From contig CM061142.1 of the NCBI GenBank assembly GCA_030789695.1, positions 147,271,266 to 147,335,265 of the forward strand: a DNA stretch of 64,000 bases, given 5' to 3'. The notes under the pieces were generated by a model that worked only from the letters and a program-made list of their open reading frames with translations, was not told where the DNA came from and ran no database searches. Position 1 is the first letter of the stretch. Each line of letters opens with the position of its first letter. The translations under genes and the position numbers were made by a program. Positions 10,685 through 20,356 of this stretch are shown piece by piece. The stretch comes from Scilla litardierei. Lineage: Eukaryota > Streptophyta > Magnoliopsida > Asparagales > Asparagaceae.

Positions 10685-12217
10685 TGACGTGCGCTTATAT
10701 TTTATATATTCACGCACATTTTCTCCGTGATTTTCCGTTGTTTTCCGTTGCTTCGTATCTATTCTTTTGTGATTTTTAGTTTCTTTTCACTTTCTTCGTG
10801 TTTTTGTGCTATTACAGGAGATTGCCAGCGCTGGAGACATATACAGCAAATATCATGAGTCCCCGGAGCAACGGGAGGCATCGCACGAGAACCTGAGGGC
10901 CAAACGTCCAAAAGTACCACTTATCAGCCCTCAACCGATCGGGTGGACAGACCCACCCGATCGGTTCGTACACGCGTATCCAACCCGATCTGGAGCAGCA
11001 GTGAAGAAGACCCCACCCGATCGGTTCAATGATCGGGTGGTGGTTACAGAACTCTCTGTATTTTGGAGCTGAATTTCAACCGATCGGCTGACTTGTCAAA
11101 CGATCGGTTCATCTGTAGCCGATGTTCCCCCAGCTCACGACCCGACGACTCACCCGATTGGTTCAGCGATCGGGTGAAGTATCTAAAAAGCTAAAGACCG
11201 TTTCAACGTTTGTCTCAACCGATCGTTTGATGCTTCAACCGATCGGTTGGATGTTTTATTATATATATAGGCCCTAGGTTTTCCCAGAAACAGATCCCCT
11301 TTTTCTTAAACGTTTTTTTAGGGATTTTAGCGGCTGCGAATTTATTTTATTTTGTAAGTTTTCTGATCGTTCTGATACTTTGATATTACGTTAATACTAT
11401 TGTTTAATTCTCTTATCTATTTCTTGATCTTAATTCTGATGGCTAAATTTTGTGTTATTGAATCTCTTTCAATGAATTGTGAGTAGTTTCCTAATCTGGG
11501 ACGTTGGTGGAAACCCCTTCGTGGGTTCTCCCTAGAACGACCATAGGATTAGGGTTTCGATAGGATATAAGAATTTAGATGGTTACGCTGGGCATTTTAT
11601 TGTCATTGGCGGGAGAAAGACCGCCTCTGATCGTCGGGCCAATGGGAAATAAAACTGGCGTTTGATCCCCTAGCCACAACTCATACCCCTAACGTAGACA
11701 TTGAATCCTAGCGCATGGGAACGGCAGGATGAAATTTCGGGAGTAATCATTGCGAGCTTAGTGCTCCCGGAGTCGGTCGGTGTTAATGGACATGGGAATG
11801 CCCACCGTCTGAACCCAGGTAGACATAGCGTATCATCCTGGGCATCAACCGAAATATCGGGCCCATGGGACGCTAGGTATCACTCTTAGAGGCAATGTCT
11901 TACCACTAAACCCTAGAATCCAGTCGAATTCCTATCCGTTGGTCGTAATAGGGGGAACTCATGACTGGGTGGAAACTAAAGTCCTAGGTTACTTTTTATA
12001 CCTTATATCTTTCGTAGTTTCATTTTATGACAACCCACCTTGTGATAGGGCTAGCTCACCCACTGGGTGATCTGGTTCCTGTTTGACAACAAGCACATCA
12101 TACGCCTCCCCGTGTTCGACCCCCAAGCCACACTACAATACCATGCGCTTGCGGTTATAAATATTTAAATCCGGTATCCCCGTTCTGACTACACATTGCT
12201 AAATCTAGGGGACGTCA
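10685..12217 (+). repeat. 3' LTR of the Athila-like element
   Basis: 1533 bp, starts TGACGTGCGC and ends GGGGACGTCA, collinear with 1721-3250 throughout. Differences are scattered and mostly transitions. It keeps the CGATCGG motif cluster (10935-11250) and the TATA box at 11260-11269. The short frames inside it (10806-11072, 11701-11889) repeat those in the 5' LTR and are not genes. Confidence 0.93.
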
Positions 12218-12222
12218 GACGC
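12218..12222. repeat. TSD, right, of the Athila-like element (GACGC)
   Basis: Partner of 1716-1720 with one mismatch. On the minus strand it covers codon 2 and the start of codon 3 of the copia gag. Confidence 0.7.
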
Positions 12223-12238
12223 CATCGCCTTTGACCTT

Positions 12239-12250
12239 GCTTTGATACCA
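12239..12250 (-). other. Primer-binding site, initiator tRNA-Met (SIRE-like copia)
   Basis: On the minus strand TGGTATCAAAGC follows the LTR end CCAACA after two bases. This is the standard copia primer-binding site (TGGTATCAGAGC) with one change, and it fixes the orientation of the element. Confidence 0.88.
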
Positions 12251-12252
12251 AG

Positions 12253-13972
12253 TGTTGGATCCTGTAGATGGCAGATAACACTAGAAGGGGTGTTGAATAG
12301 TGTTTTGCATATAGTAAAAATTTTCGTTCGTTGATTAGCACTATTTAAAAACCTTCTACTGTTGCCAAAGAAACCACAAGTAGAGTGATCTATGCTTGGT
12401 TCTTAATCAACAATGTATTCTTACAATGAATATAAATATGAGTTACAAGCAACATAAGATTACAAGCAATAAATCTTTTACACAAGAATAGACCTTTTTA
12501 CACAGCGGAAATAAATCAATTAACTTTGCAATAATATGAACAACAAATTACATAGATACAACTGTTAGCAGATAGAATAAGATGCTAGAGCAAAGGTAAA
12601 TAATCACAGAAAAATGCAAACGCAAAAATAAGGAATTTTTATCCTGATTCCCCATAACTTGGGTACGTCCAGTCCACGACCAATCCGGTACGAGATTCAT
12701 CCACTATTGCCTTAGCAATACAATTACCTAACTCCACTCGGTAGGATTTCCAAACACCTAGCCTTGACCAGGATTTCCAACCACATAGACTTGTCTAGGA
12801 TTTTTAACGTCCCTTTCAACAAAGGGAATCCACAAAGAAAAACAAAGTTTCAAATTCACCACAATATTGGTGGAGATTGGATTACACCCAGAATTCTATA
12901 GCCAAAGTAAATATAACAAATGTGTGTTACGTGGCTAAAAGAATTCAAAACGATCTTTAGATCACACAAAAATATAAGATGATTCTTTGTGATCTATATC
13001 GTTAGTTTTCAAAAATTCCTTTCAAGAATGAAAATTGAAGAACAATGATTTTTAAAAACTCTTTTTGAAAAAATAGCCAAGCTAAAAATATAGATATAAA
13101 AAAAGAATAACTTCAGAACAAGAATAGAGATAAGAAATTAAAAACAAAGTTGGCTATATCGATGAGAGCAATAAAGCGACGAGAGATCCTTTAAAATTTT
13201 AGCTTAATAGAATAGAGAGATTAGATGTTGTATAGAAATGATCTCATAGGAGTCTATTTATAGAGTTTCAAGAGAAGAATTTGAATTTCAAACGATTTGA
13301 CTTTGAGCCCAAACAGATATGGAAATGGAGTGAAATCAGGAAGCAGAGTCGTTGGAAAACGACAACTGGTAGTCGACTCTCTCAGGGTGGTAGTCGACTC
13401 CCAGAGAATTTCAGTAAAAATTCTGCTTCCAGCTGGTAGTCGACTCCCTCCTCTAGTAGTCGACTCCCAGAGCAGTTTTCTCTGAAACTCGGCTAGTTGA
13501 GAAGTGTAATCAACTCCTGGGTATATTGGAGGTTGACTACTGATAATAGATCGACTAGCTTTTGCTCTCAAGAGTTAAACAGGATTTTAAAAACATTTAA
13601 AACATTTTTCTTCGAAATCATTTATGTGTGTGTGCGATATCTACTTTGGCTTTGACATAATCCTAAGAAACAAAAAAACTCACACACTTAGACTAAGACG
13701 AGATCTTCAGGAAGCCGTTTAGATGATTGAAGTAGATGCGCGCTTCTCCTGAATTTTGAGTTCATTCTTCATTAAGCTTGAGCACGAGCTACATCTTGTG
13801 CTTGACGTAGAACTAGTAAATTCTTCTTCGTCTTTCGACTGTGGTTGAGCTTCTTCGGAGTATGCGTGAAGTCATCGTTCGCACAACCTGCACACTTGAG
13901 TTGTAGTGTAGTTAGTACACTAACATCAATTGGTGTGCTCATCATCAAAACCACTTAGGGGTGGGATTCAAT
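12253..13972 (-). repeat. 5' LTR of the SIRE-like copia element
   Basis: On the minus strand it ends CAGGATCCAACA next to the primer-binding site. It begins in degenerate text near 13972 (ATTGAATCC where TGTTGAATCC would be expected), followed by GTGGTTTTGATGATGAGC, a phrase usual near the start of sirevirus LTRs. Length is about 1.7 kb. A TATA box (CTATAAATAG, 13254-13263) with upstream motif repeats supports the leftward direction. The partner LTR is outside the window. Confidence 0.75.
13254..13465 (-). promoter_or_regulatory. LTR promoter: four GTAGTCGACT repeats and TATA box
   Basis: GTAGTCGACT occurs four times exactly, at 13369-13378, 13390-13399, 13436-13445 and 13456-13465. On the minus strand these lie 105-210 bp upstream of CTATAAATAG (13254-13263). 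The core GTCGAC is a palindrome. The layout is that of an LTR U3 enhancer and core promoter; binding is inferred. Confidence 0.6.
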
Positions 13973-14784
13973 TTTCCATCAGTATATACCGGTACATATT
14001 TGTTTGTTATAGAATATTGTATATTATATAACAAAAATACTGCAATTTTTTTTAAAAAACAATTTATACTCTCAGCCATGGACAAATCCGTGGTTGATAG
14101 CACGATATGGCCATGGAAAATTCTGTGGTCATTAGGTATATGGCCACAGAAACGTCCATGGAAGATAGTTTTCGCCCACGGTTTGTGCGCTCGGATTACG
14201 TCAGCTTCGTGCCCATTATCCGTGGCCGATAAATATCGCCCACGGACCTTTCCGTGGCCATAAATACATATTAGCCACAGATTTGTCTGAGGCTGATACT
14301 TTTATATTGTTTTTTATTCGGATTATCGGCCATGGACATTCGTGGACATTAACCCGTGGCAGATTATCGGCCACGGAAAAGTCCGTGGACAAAGGGGGTA
14401 TTAGCGACTATGGTATCGGCAACGGATTTTCGGCCACAAAATTTTTTTTCACGTGGCCGTAACGTGACAGCCACGGAAACCCGGCTTTCAGCCATAGATT
14501 TGTCCGTGGCTGAAAGCCGGTTATGTAGTATCGTTTGACGGCGTTTTTCGGAAAGCGTCGGCAAAAGTCAAGCATTTCCTAACGTTTTAAAAACACATCG
14601 GGAAAAGTCCAGCATTTGCTAACGTTCTTAGTAACGCTGGTAAAAGTCTTGCATTTGTCGGCGTTCTTATAAACGCCAAAAAATTTCGAAATAACAATAG
14701 ACATTTACCAACATTTGACATTTACTAACATTTCTTTAAAACGCCTGCATAAAAACGTCAGTAAAAGCCATTTCTTTAGTAGTG
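13973..14784 (-). mobile_element. CACTA (En/Spm) element, end with subterminal repeats
   Basis: The right border reads CACTACTAAAGAAATGG on the minus strand, ending at 14784, which is a CACTA terminal inverted repeat. Two families of subterminal repeats lie inside. One is built on CCGTGGC/GCCACGG in both orientations (14080-14525), the other on AACGTT and GCATTTG pieces (14536-14760). No matching CACTA left end or transposase frame is present, so the element is truncated or a patchwork. The left limit given is only where the copia LTR stops. Confidence 0.65.
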
Positions 14785-15507
14785 CCTTATTGTACTTAAA
14801 ATGTTGATGTTCGATATTTGTCTTATTAAAATCTTACTAACGAAACGTTCGAAAGGATGATTGTTTATGCTTTTAAAAAATGTAATCTATCGAATAACAA
14901 TTACAAGACACTGTTTTTGTGTGTATGTTCCCTAATTGTACTTTCTTTATACTTTCTTCGTATTAGTTAGAATTTGGCCCAACTCTGAAATGGCTTGTTG
15001 AAACAAGGATGATACTCACCCTATACATAGAGTGGAGATTAGTGGTGTATTTAGTTTTATATATAAGATTTCTTACATCTTTTATAGATGAATGAATGAT
15101 AGAAAAGAAAAGGAAAACATTTGAAAAAAATTGTGTTGAGCTAGCTAGCAATATTATTACTAATTGATTGATCGCTGATTGTTAATTTAATTCTTTTGTT
15201 GGATGCATAAGTATTAGGATTTGTGTAATTTGGTTGGATTAATTATTAATTGGAATTTGGATGTGTTCTTGTTTTATTGATTTTGCACAATATATTTTTT
15301 TCTTGTTGCAACTATTAATTGTATACACATATCTTTTTCAATTTTAGTAGTATAACATATTGAAGAACTCTTTCATATACAAGTCTATCATATGGACCTA
15401 TTATTCATTGCAAAAATACCAAGGAAATGTGATCATATGAAAATGCTTGCTCATCGCAAATTCATGGAACAAACCATGACTTGTCTCTCTCAAATTTAAA
15501 TTTGATA
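14785..15507. other. AT-rich stretch, nothing recognised
   Basis: No frame, terminal repeat or RNA signature that I can support. It may be the interior of a second truncated CACTA element ending at 16785. Confidence 0.3.
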
Positions 15508-15524
15508 CAGACCACGCATACAGA

Positions 15525-15594
<70 letters not shown>

Positions 15595-15670
15595 CAAATA
15601 CACATAGACCACACACAGAGAGACCACCCATAGAGACCACCCACACAGACCACCCACACACAGAGATACA
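15508..15670. repeat. (CA)n microsatellite with AGACCAC minisatellite
   Basis: An uninterrupted (AC)n run of about 34 units at 15526-15593 is flanked on both sides by CAGACCAC or TAGACCAC units, about 8 in total through 15670. The minus-strand frames rich in Cys-Val here are products of the repeat. Confidence 0.93.
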
Positions 15671-16025
15671 CCATCGCAATGAACGCTGAACAAAAATCTC
15701 AGTTATCATCGCAACAAACGCTAAACAGAAATTTCAGTTATTAAATTTGGAAATAACCAACATTAGATGAGCTCCAAAAACATAAGATTGACAGGAAACC
15801 TATATCAAAGACATGGAGAAATGCCGTCTATGAAAGCAGATCGCATCCCAAGTTCAGTTCAGCAATGATTAAACAACGATCTACGATGTATGATTTTTAC
15901 GACGATCGGGCGATGAACGATCGTAGGCCGAAGATCGAGCGAAGACGCTGAGCGTAGGGGAAGATAAAGCGAAGCGAAGACGAAATGTGTGAACGTAGGA
16001 ATGAAAGAGTAATTTAGGGATTTAG
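15671..16025. other. Unassigned, probable CACTA interior
   Basis: Contains a direct repeat (ATCGCAA...AACGCT...CAGAAATTTCAGTTAT-like text at 15672-15740) and GATCG-rich text at 15895-15990. No supported gene. Confidence 0.3.
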
Positions 16026-16785
16026 TGGGGGTATTACTGACGGTATCATCAGTGAAGGCAGAGATAGTGGACGTCCCTTCGATTCTGACACCATATAGCG
16101 CTTGGTTTCCCTGACTGTGTCATTGGTGAAGCGGATAACATTTTGGGGTTTCCCCGACGGTTCCATCAGCAATGCCGAAGCTCACTGACGGATCCATCAG
16201 TGAATTGAGGGACAGTTGGCACTTCTTAGAATACTGTGACTTTTGTGGGGAGTTTTACTCACGGTTCCGTCAGTGAATTAAATAATCACTAACGGGAATT
16301 TTGGTTCGTCAGCAATGGTTGCGTGCCTTGGAGAAAAAAGGCACGAACCACCTACCCTCACTAACAGACTATCAGTGCACTCAGTGAAAATATCTCAACA
16401 TTTGCTGACAGAAAGTCCTGTTAGCGAGTATGTGGCTAATGCTGATGGATTCCGTCAGCAAAAGTTATTATAACATATTACTATAATTAGTAAGAAAAAT
16501 TAAAATTTTCGCTGATGGCTAACTTCAAACTATTGCTGACAGAAAACTGGCCGTTATTGAAACGGCTGTATTGCCAACATATCACTGACGGACCGTCAGT
16601 CATAGCCACTTGTCTCTTATGGTTCCGTCGGTGAATGTCAGCTTTTCTTGACGGCTTAATTGACCGTCATAGACTTTTCAATAGCACTAACGGGAATTTA
16701 TTGTCGTCAGTAAAAACCCACCTTTACTGACAGTATAATTTTCCGCGGGAAAAGTTTGTCAGAGAAGACACATTTTCTTGTAGTG
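16026..16785 (-). mobile_element. CACTA element, right end with CCGTCAGT repeats
   Basis: On the minus strand the border is CACTACAAGAAAATGTG (16769-16785), the canonical plant CACTA terminus. Inside are more than ten copies of a subterminal unit around ACGGT(T/A)CCGTCAG, in both orientations, several forming small palindromes (for example ACTGACGGACCGTCAGT near 16583). These are the binding-site arrays expected next to CACTA ends. No left end or transposase frame is visible. Confidence 0.75.
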
Positions 16786-17807
16786 TTGGCCCAATTGTTG
16801 GGCCAATATCCAATACAATATAAGGAGTTTGACTCAAATTAGAAATAGTAAAGATTGTAAGATTTCTAAGGATTTTCTTTTAAATCCTAAAAGTTAGTTG
16901 ACATGGTTCTAACTAAAACTCCTAAAGGATTAAAAATAATATCATGTGATCTTTCTTATAATTTTGCATGTTTATGAATAGAGTTTAACTATAATGAGAA
17001 CACCTAAACATGTCGGGATTACATGAATCCTAAGTACTATATAAAGGGGTCATCTCCTCCTCTCTTTGGTATCCAACAATACAACAACTCAATAGATCTT
17101 ATATCAAAGCATCCAAGATCAAAGAGAAAAAAATATAATCTTGAAGACTAGGCTTAAAGATACAATTTCTCTCTCACAAAATAAAGGGTTTTTCCTTCTC
17201 TTTCTCTCAAGCACTAGCAACGCTTGGGATCGATCGAGTTCGAGCTCTTAAGAGGGTTCGTGGACCATGAACGGTTTTATTATCAAGGTTAAACATCTAT
17301 CGCGCTTGGTCTGTGTGAAGAACGGATGTCTTTGCCGGAAGAGTTTTGAACTAATGGATATCACAGGAGAATATCTGTGCAAAGTACGGTCTTTTCTCTC
17401 TAGTATTTTAATTCATGAATGCCGTAGTTCTTCTTGGGTTTTTTGTTAGGATTAAAAAAATTTGAATTTTTTACTGTTCTTTCTAATCTAATTAGAAATC
17501 CTAGCCATGTTTCCTTACACATGCCACTTGTCATCCATATGACGATTTGGGTCCTGGAGGGAAGAAGTCATATGTTAGATCTTCTAGCTAGATGCAAAGT
17601 CAGTAGAATAAATTATGCATGTAATAAATTATGCATGTAGGGTTAGTAAACGGGTATGGGTGTAATAAGGTCCGAGTTGAATCTGGGTCAACCCATCTAA
17701 CCCGGTTTAAAAATGGCTGGTTTCAGGTTTAGCAACCTAGTTCAATTTAGCCAGATACAACACATTTAACTTCTACATATTCTAGTTTTCATAAGTGCAT
17801 CAATGAA
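16786..17807 (+). other. LTR-like promoter remnant and unassigned text
   Basis: The stretch opens with a TGTTGG that overlaps the CACTA end by two bases, carries the inverted repeat GGCCCAATTGTTGGGCC (16788-16804), and has TATATAAA at 17038-17045 followed by CT-rich text and CCAACA at about 17082. TGTTGG...CCAACA with an internal TATA looks like a ~300-bp copia-type LTR, but no primer-binding site follows, so a solo or truncated LTR is the most I can say. From 17300 to 17800 I recognise nothing certain. Confidence 0.35.
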
Positions 17808-17913
17808 AAGTGGCTCAGTACCAGCACGTGCATTTATCTTAAGACGATACGTCTTGGGTTTGATTTATGTTTCTATCAAAAAAAAATTATATTTCTTTTT
17901 CAAAAAAAAACAT
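17808..17913 (+). repeat. SINE-like tRNA-derived fragment
   Basis: TGGCTCAGTACCAG (17811-17824) resembles a pol III box A, and GGTTTGATTTA (17857-17867) resembles box B, 46 bp apart as in a tRNA gene. The intervening text does not make a full tRNA fold by eye, and two A-runs follow. This suggests the head and tail of a short SINE. Confidence 0.4.
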
Positions 17914-17917
17914 TACT

Positions 17918-18039
17918 TGTTATGAACGGGCCTTTGTAGGCCCAAGTAGAGCCCAATAGTGTTTAGGGTATCCACTCATTATGTAATTGTTTTTTATAAA
18001 TAGGGTGTTACGGGTTCAGTAGCCGGCACTCTCATAACA
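17918..18039 (+). repeat. 5' LTR (122 bp) of the Ale/Retrofit-like element
   Basis: TGTTATGA at the start and TCATAACA at the end are perfect 8-bp inverted termini. TTTATAAATAGGG (about 17994-18006) is its TATA box. The text after it, CGTTATCAGCAC, is the usual primer-binding region of plant copia elements of this branch, matching initiator tRNA-Met only in part. The partner LTR is outside the window. Confidence 0.75.
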
Positions 18040-19588
18040 CGTTATCAGCACACTCGTCAGCTGAGACAAACCTCTGCTGACAGACGAATCACGACACGAA
18101 AGGACTTCATTCACCAAACGTCGCTAGATCCAGCAGGTAGGATCTAGAGGTAATCATCCATGTCCCCAAGATTTAAAATTCTCATGCACATGATGATGGA
18201 TCTGTGATTTCCTTTATTAGATCTATTTTCTTTACTTAGATCTGTATGAAAAATCACATTTTTAAAATAGATCTTTATTTAAAAAGGGTTTTTAAATCAT
18301 TTTCGGATGAAAATTCAACGTTTTTACACTAAAAATCAAATTTTTACTTGATGAATAAAAATTTTATTTCCACAATAAAAAACTATTTTTTCCTCCGAAA
18401 TCTATGAATCTAGAGGGCTGGGCACCCCTCGCTGGGCGCGCACCCCCGGCATGCGACATTGCGTGCGCGCCTCGTCGAGCGGCCAGCTGCCCGCCCGCCC
18501 ACACCGCCGTGCGCGCATCGCGCCCCGTGCGCTGCCTGGAGCGCGCGCCCCCCGAGCGCACGCCTGCCACGCGCGCCTCCCACGCAGGCGTCGCCGCCAA
18601 GCGTGCACCTGCCACGCGTGCATCGCCGTCTCCAGCACAGGCGTCGCCGCCGAGAGCACGCACCTCCCGTCGAGAGCACACACCTCCCGCATGTGCATCG
18701 CCGCCGAACGCGCTCTTGTTGCGCGCCTCCCACACGCGCGCCTCCCGCGCGTGCCTCATCGCATGGGCTCCCCGCGCGCGCCCACCGCATGCGTCCCCGC
18801 GACCAAAAGTAGCCCTGCACGCGCCGCCGCGACCAGAAGTCCCCCCCTCGCGCACTGCCTTTTGCGATCGTCGCAACAATACCCTAACTAGGGTTTTTCC
18901 GAATTTTTTTTTACAAAGGCTATTTTCAGAAATTAATTAGGATTTCTTGATCAAAATTTTTTCCTAAATAATTCTGATTCAACATATGTGTAAATCATCA
19001 TTTAGCGCATTTTATGGATTATTTGATTATTTTTTACGTTTAATAATTATGAGGATTCTGAGACCGCTCTCTCTTTAGTCAACTAACCTAACGGGTAATG
19101 ACGTTTCCACGTGGTCCAATTAATCATTAAACAAAAATATTTTATTTCATTAAAACTGCCTGGGATGTTGCATATTTTCATTGCCCGTAGCATGAAATTG
19201 CGCTTAAACATATTACATGCATGTATGAATAATTAAATGCCTGCTGCATTGTTGATGTTTCTGCAACGAATGTTAATATTTTGTTGTGGTTTTAGATCGG
19301 CTATTTGTCACCATATATTTTCCTCGCATTTTTTCTTTTGAGGGAAATTATAGTGAGGATTAAACTGTATAAATCCCAAGTCTGGCACACGTCCCACGTG
19401 ATGAAGATCTACTTCCAGAAGAAGAGGGGCCACATGTGGTTCATGCGTTGTATTTTCTTTTTAATGGGACTGTATATGGACTTTATTTTGTACTTCTAGC
19501 CGATCCGCACAACAAATATATGTGTCTGAAATGCATGATTATTTATTTTCAAATATTTAATTACTGCTTGTTTGACATGCTTAGACAA
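18040..19588 (+). other. Untranslated leader with GC-rich block
   Basis: About 1.5 kb lies between LTR and gag. A possible 5' splice site (GAGGTAATCATCC, near 18149) and acceptor (GTGGTTTTAG, near 19295) suggest a leader intron, as is common in this branch, but this is inference. A block at 18415-18880 is very GC-rich with degenerate repeats of GCGCGCCTCCCACGCG type. It gives long open frames in all directions, which I treat as composition effects, not genes. Confidence 0.5.
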
Positions 19589-20346
19589 ATGGCAAAAATA
19601 GCGAGCGTCGACTTCAACGTATTGGATGCAATAGGCAAGAACTACTTAAGCTGGTAGTTGGATATCAAATTCCACCTGTGCTCACAGGGATTGAGTCATG
19701 TGATTGTTCTTGGCGATACGGTTTCTGACATAGATAAGGCGAAAGCAATTATCTATATCAGATGCAATATCGATCGGACGCTGAAGGCCGAGTACCTCAC
19801 ATCGGAAGACTTATACAAGCTATGTACCGCCCTCGAGGATCGATACAAACATAAAAAAGATGTTATCCTTCCTCGAGCGCGATATGAATAGGAGAACCTC
19901 CATCTACCGGACTTCAAGTCCATTGTCGAATACAACTCGGTACTATTCAGCATCACCTCACGTCTGAAGTTGTGTGGTGAAAAAGTGACGGAGGAACGTA
20001 AGCTGGAGAAAACTTATACATCTTTCTACGAGAAGGATGTTATCCTCATGCAAGAGTATCATGAATGAAAATTCACGAAATACTCTGAACTTCTCTCATG
20101 CCTTCTGATGGCAGAACAAAATGGAGACCTCTTGCTGGCCATCCATAACTTGCGCCTTGCTGGCACTGCACCTGCGACTGAAGCGCACAATATATACTCC
20201 TAGAAGAAGAAGAATAAATTCAAAGGCAAACCCCAGAAGGAAAAGGCATTAAAGAAGCAGGCTAGAGGACCCCCTCCAAAGACCAAAAATGAGGGGAAGA
20301 GGAAAAATGTGTGGAACATGAAAGGCAACGGCCAGACATCTGCCCC
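19589..20346 (+). pseudogene. Ale/Retrofit-type gag, first part
   Basis: From ATG at 19589 the frame reads MAKIASVDFNVLDAIGKNYLSW, the N-terminal signature of Retrofit-type Gag, then AKAIIYIRCNIDRTLKAEYL, ALEDRYKHKKDVILPRARYE, DFKSIVEYNSVLFSITSRLKLCGEK and FTKYSELLSCLLMAEQN, all in family order (UBN2-type capsid domain). In-frame stops occur at 19655-19657 (TAG), 19889-19891 (TAG, where the family has Trp), about 20064 (TGA) and about 20201 (TAG). It ends in a Lys-rich, basic tail that leads to the zinc knuckle, which lies across the insertion at 29633. Confidence 0.85.
20342..20346. repeat. TSD GCCCC, left, of the solo LTR
   Basis: GCCCC lies directly before TGACGCATCC; the identical GCCCC lies directly after the other terminus at 29628-29632. 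Removing the insert and one copy joins gag in one frame. Confidence 0.85.
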
Positions 20347-20351
20347 TGACG

Positions 20352-20356
20352 CATCC
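20352..20356. repeat. TSD CATCC, left, of the Tekay-like element
   Basis: CATCC precedes TGTCATGCCC at 20357 and recurs at 27911-27915 directly after CGTTACA. Perfect match. Confidence 0.88.

Larger units (their letters stand above)
1721..12217 (+). mobile_element. Athila-like Ty3/gypsy element lacking RT-RH-IN
   Basis: Total length is about 10.5 kb. The order is 5' LTR (1721-3250), tRNA-Asp primer-binding site (3258-3275), gag (from 3447), protease (5175-5702), a scar where reverse transcriptase, RNase H and integrase should be (about 5750-6150), a promoter-like module (6330-6720), an ATHILA ORF-1 homologue (7148-9042), a long 3' untranslated part, polypurine tract and 3' LTR (10685-12217). 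Athila elements are known for an extra env-like ORF after pol, and that order holds here. All frames carry stops or shifts. Loss of pol means it moved, if at all, with enzymes from a relative, or lost pol after insertion; the two cannot be separated here. Confidence 0.9.
1..13972 (-). mobile_element. SIRE-like Ty1/copia retrotransposon, 5' part, interrupted
   Basis: The element reads right to left: 5' LTR (about 12253-13972), primer-binding site (12239-12250), gag start codon (12223-12225), then gag, protease and pre-integrase domain at 1720-1. Its remainder lies beyond the left edge. An Athila-like element (1721-12217) splits it within codons 2-3 of gag, so the two halves lie 10.5 kb apart. 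The order gag, protease, pre-integrase is that of copia. The long LTR and the coiled-coil stretch after gag fit the SIRE/Maximus branch, but the branch is inferred. Several stops and frameshifts show it is dead. The right LTR border is approximate because the outer 50 bp are degenerate. Confidence 0.8.

Noticed and set aside
15401..15709. Cys-Val repeat protein on the minus strand
   Set aside because: Translation of the (CA)n microsatellite.
17811..17870. Intact tRNA gene
   Set aside because: Box-like text only; the cloverleaf arms do not pair by eye and no anticodon stem is clear.
18364..18940. Overlapping 100-180-codon frames in the copia leader
   Set aside because: GC-rich degenerate repeats without stops in most frames; no domain.
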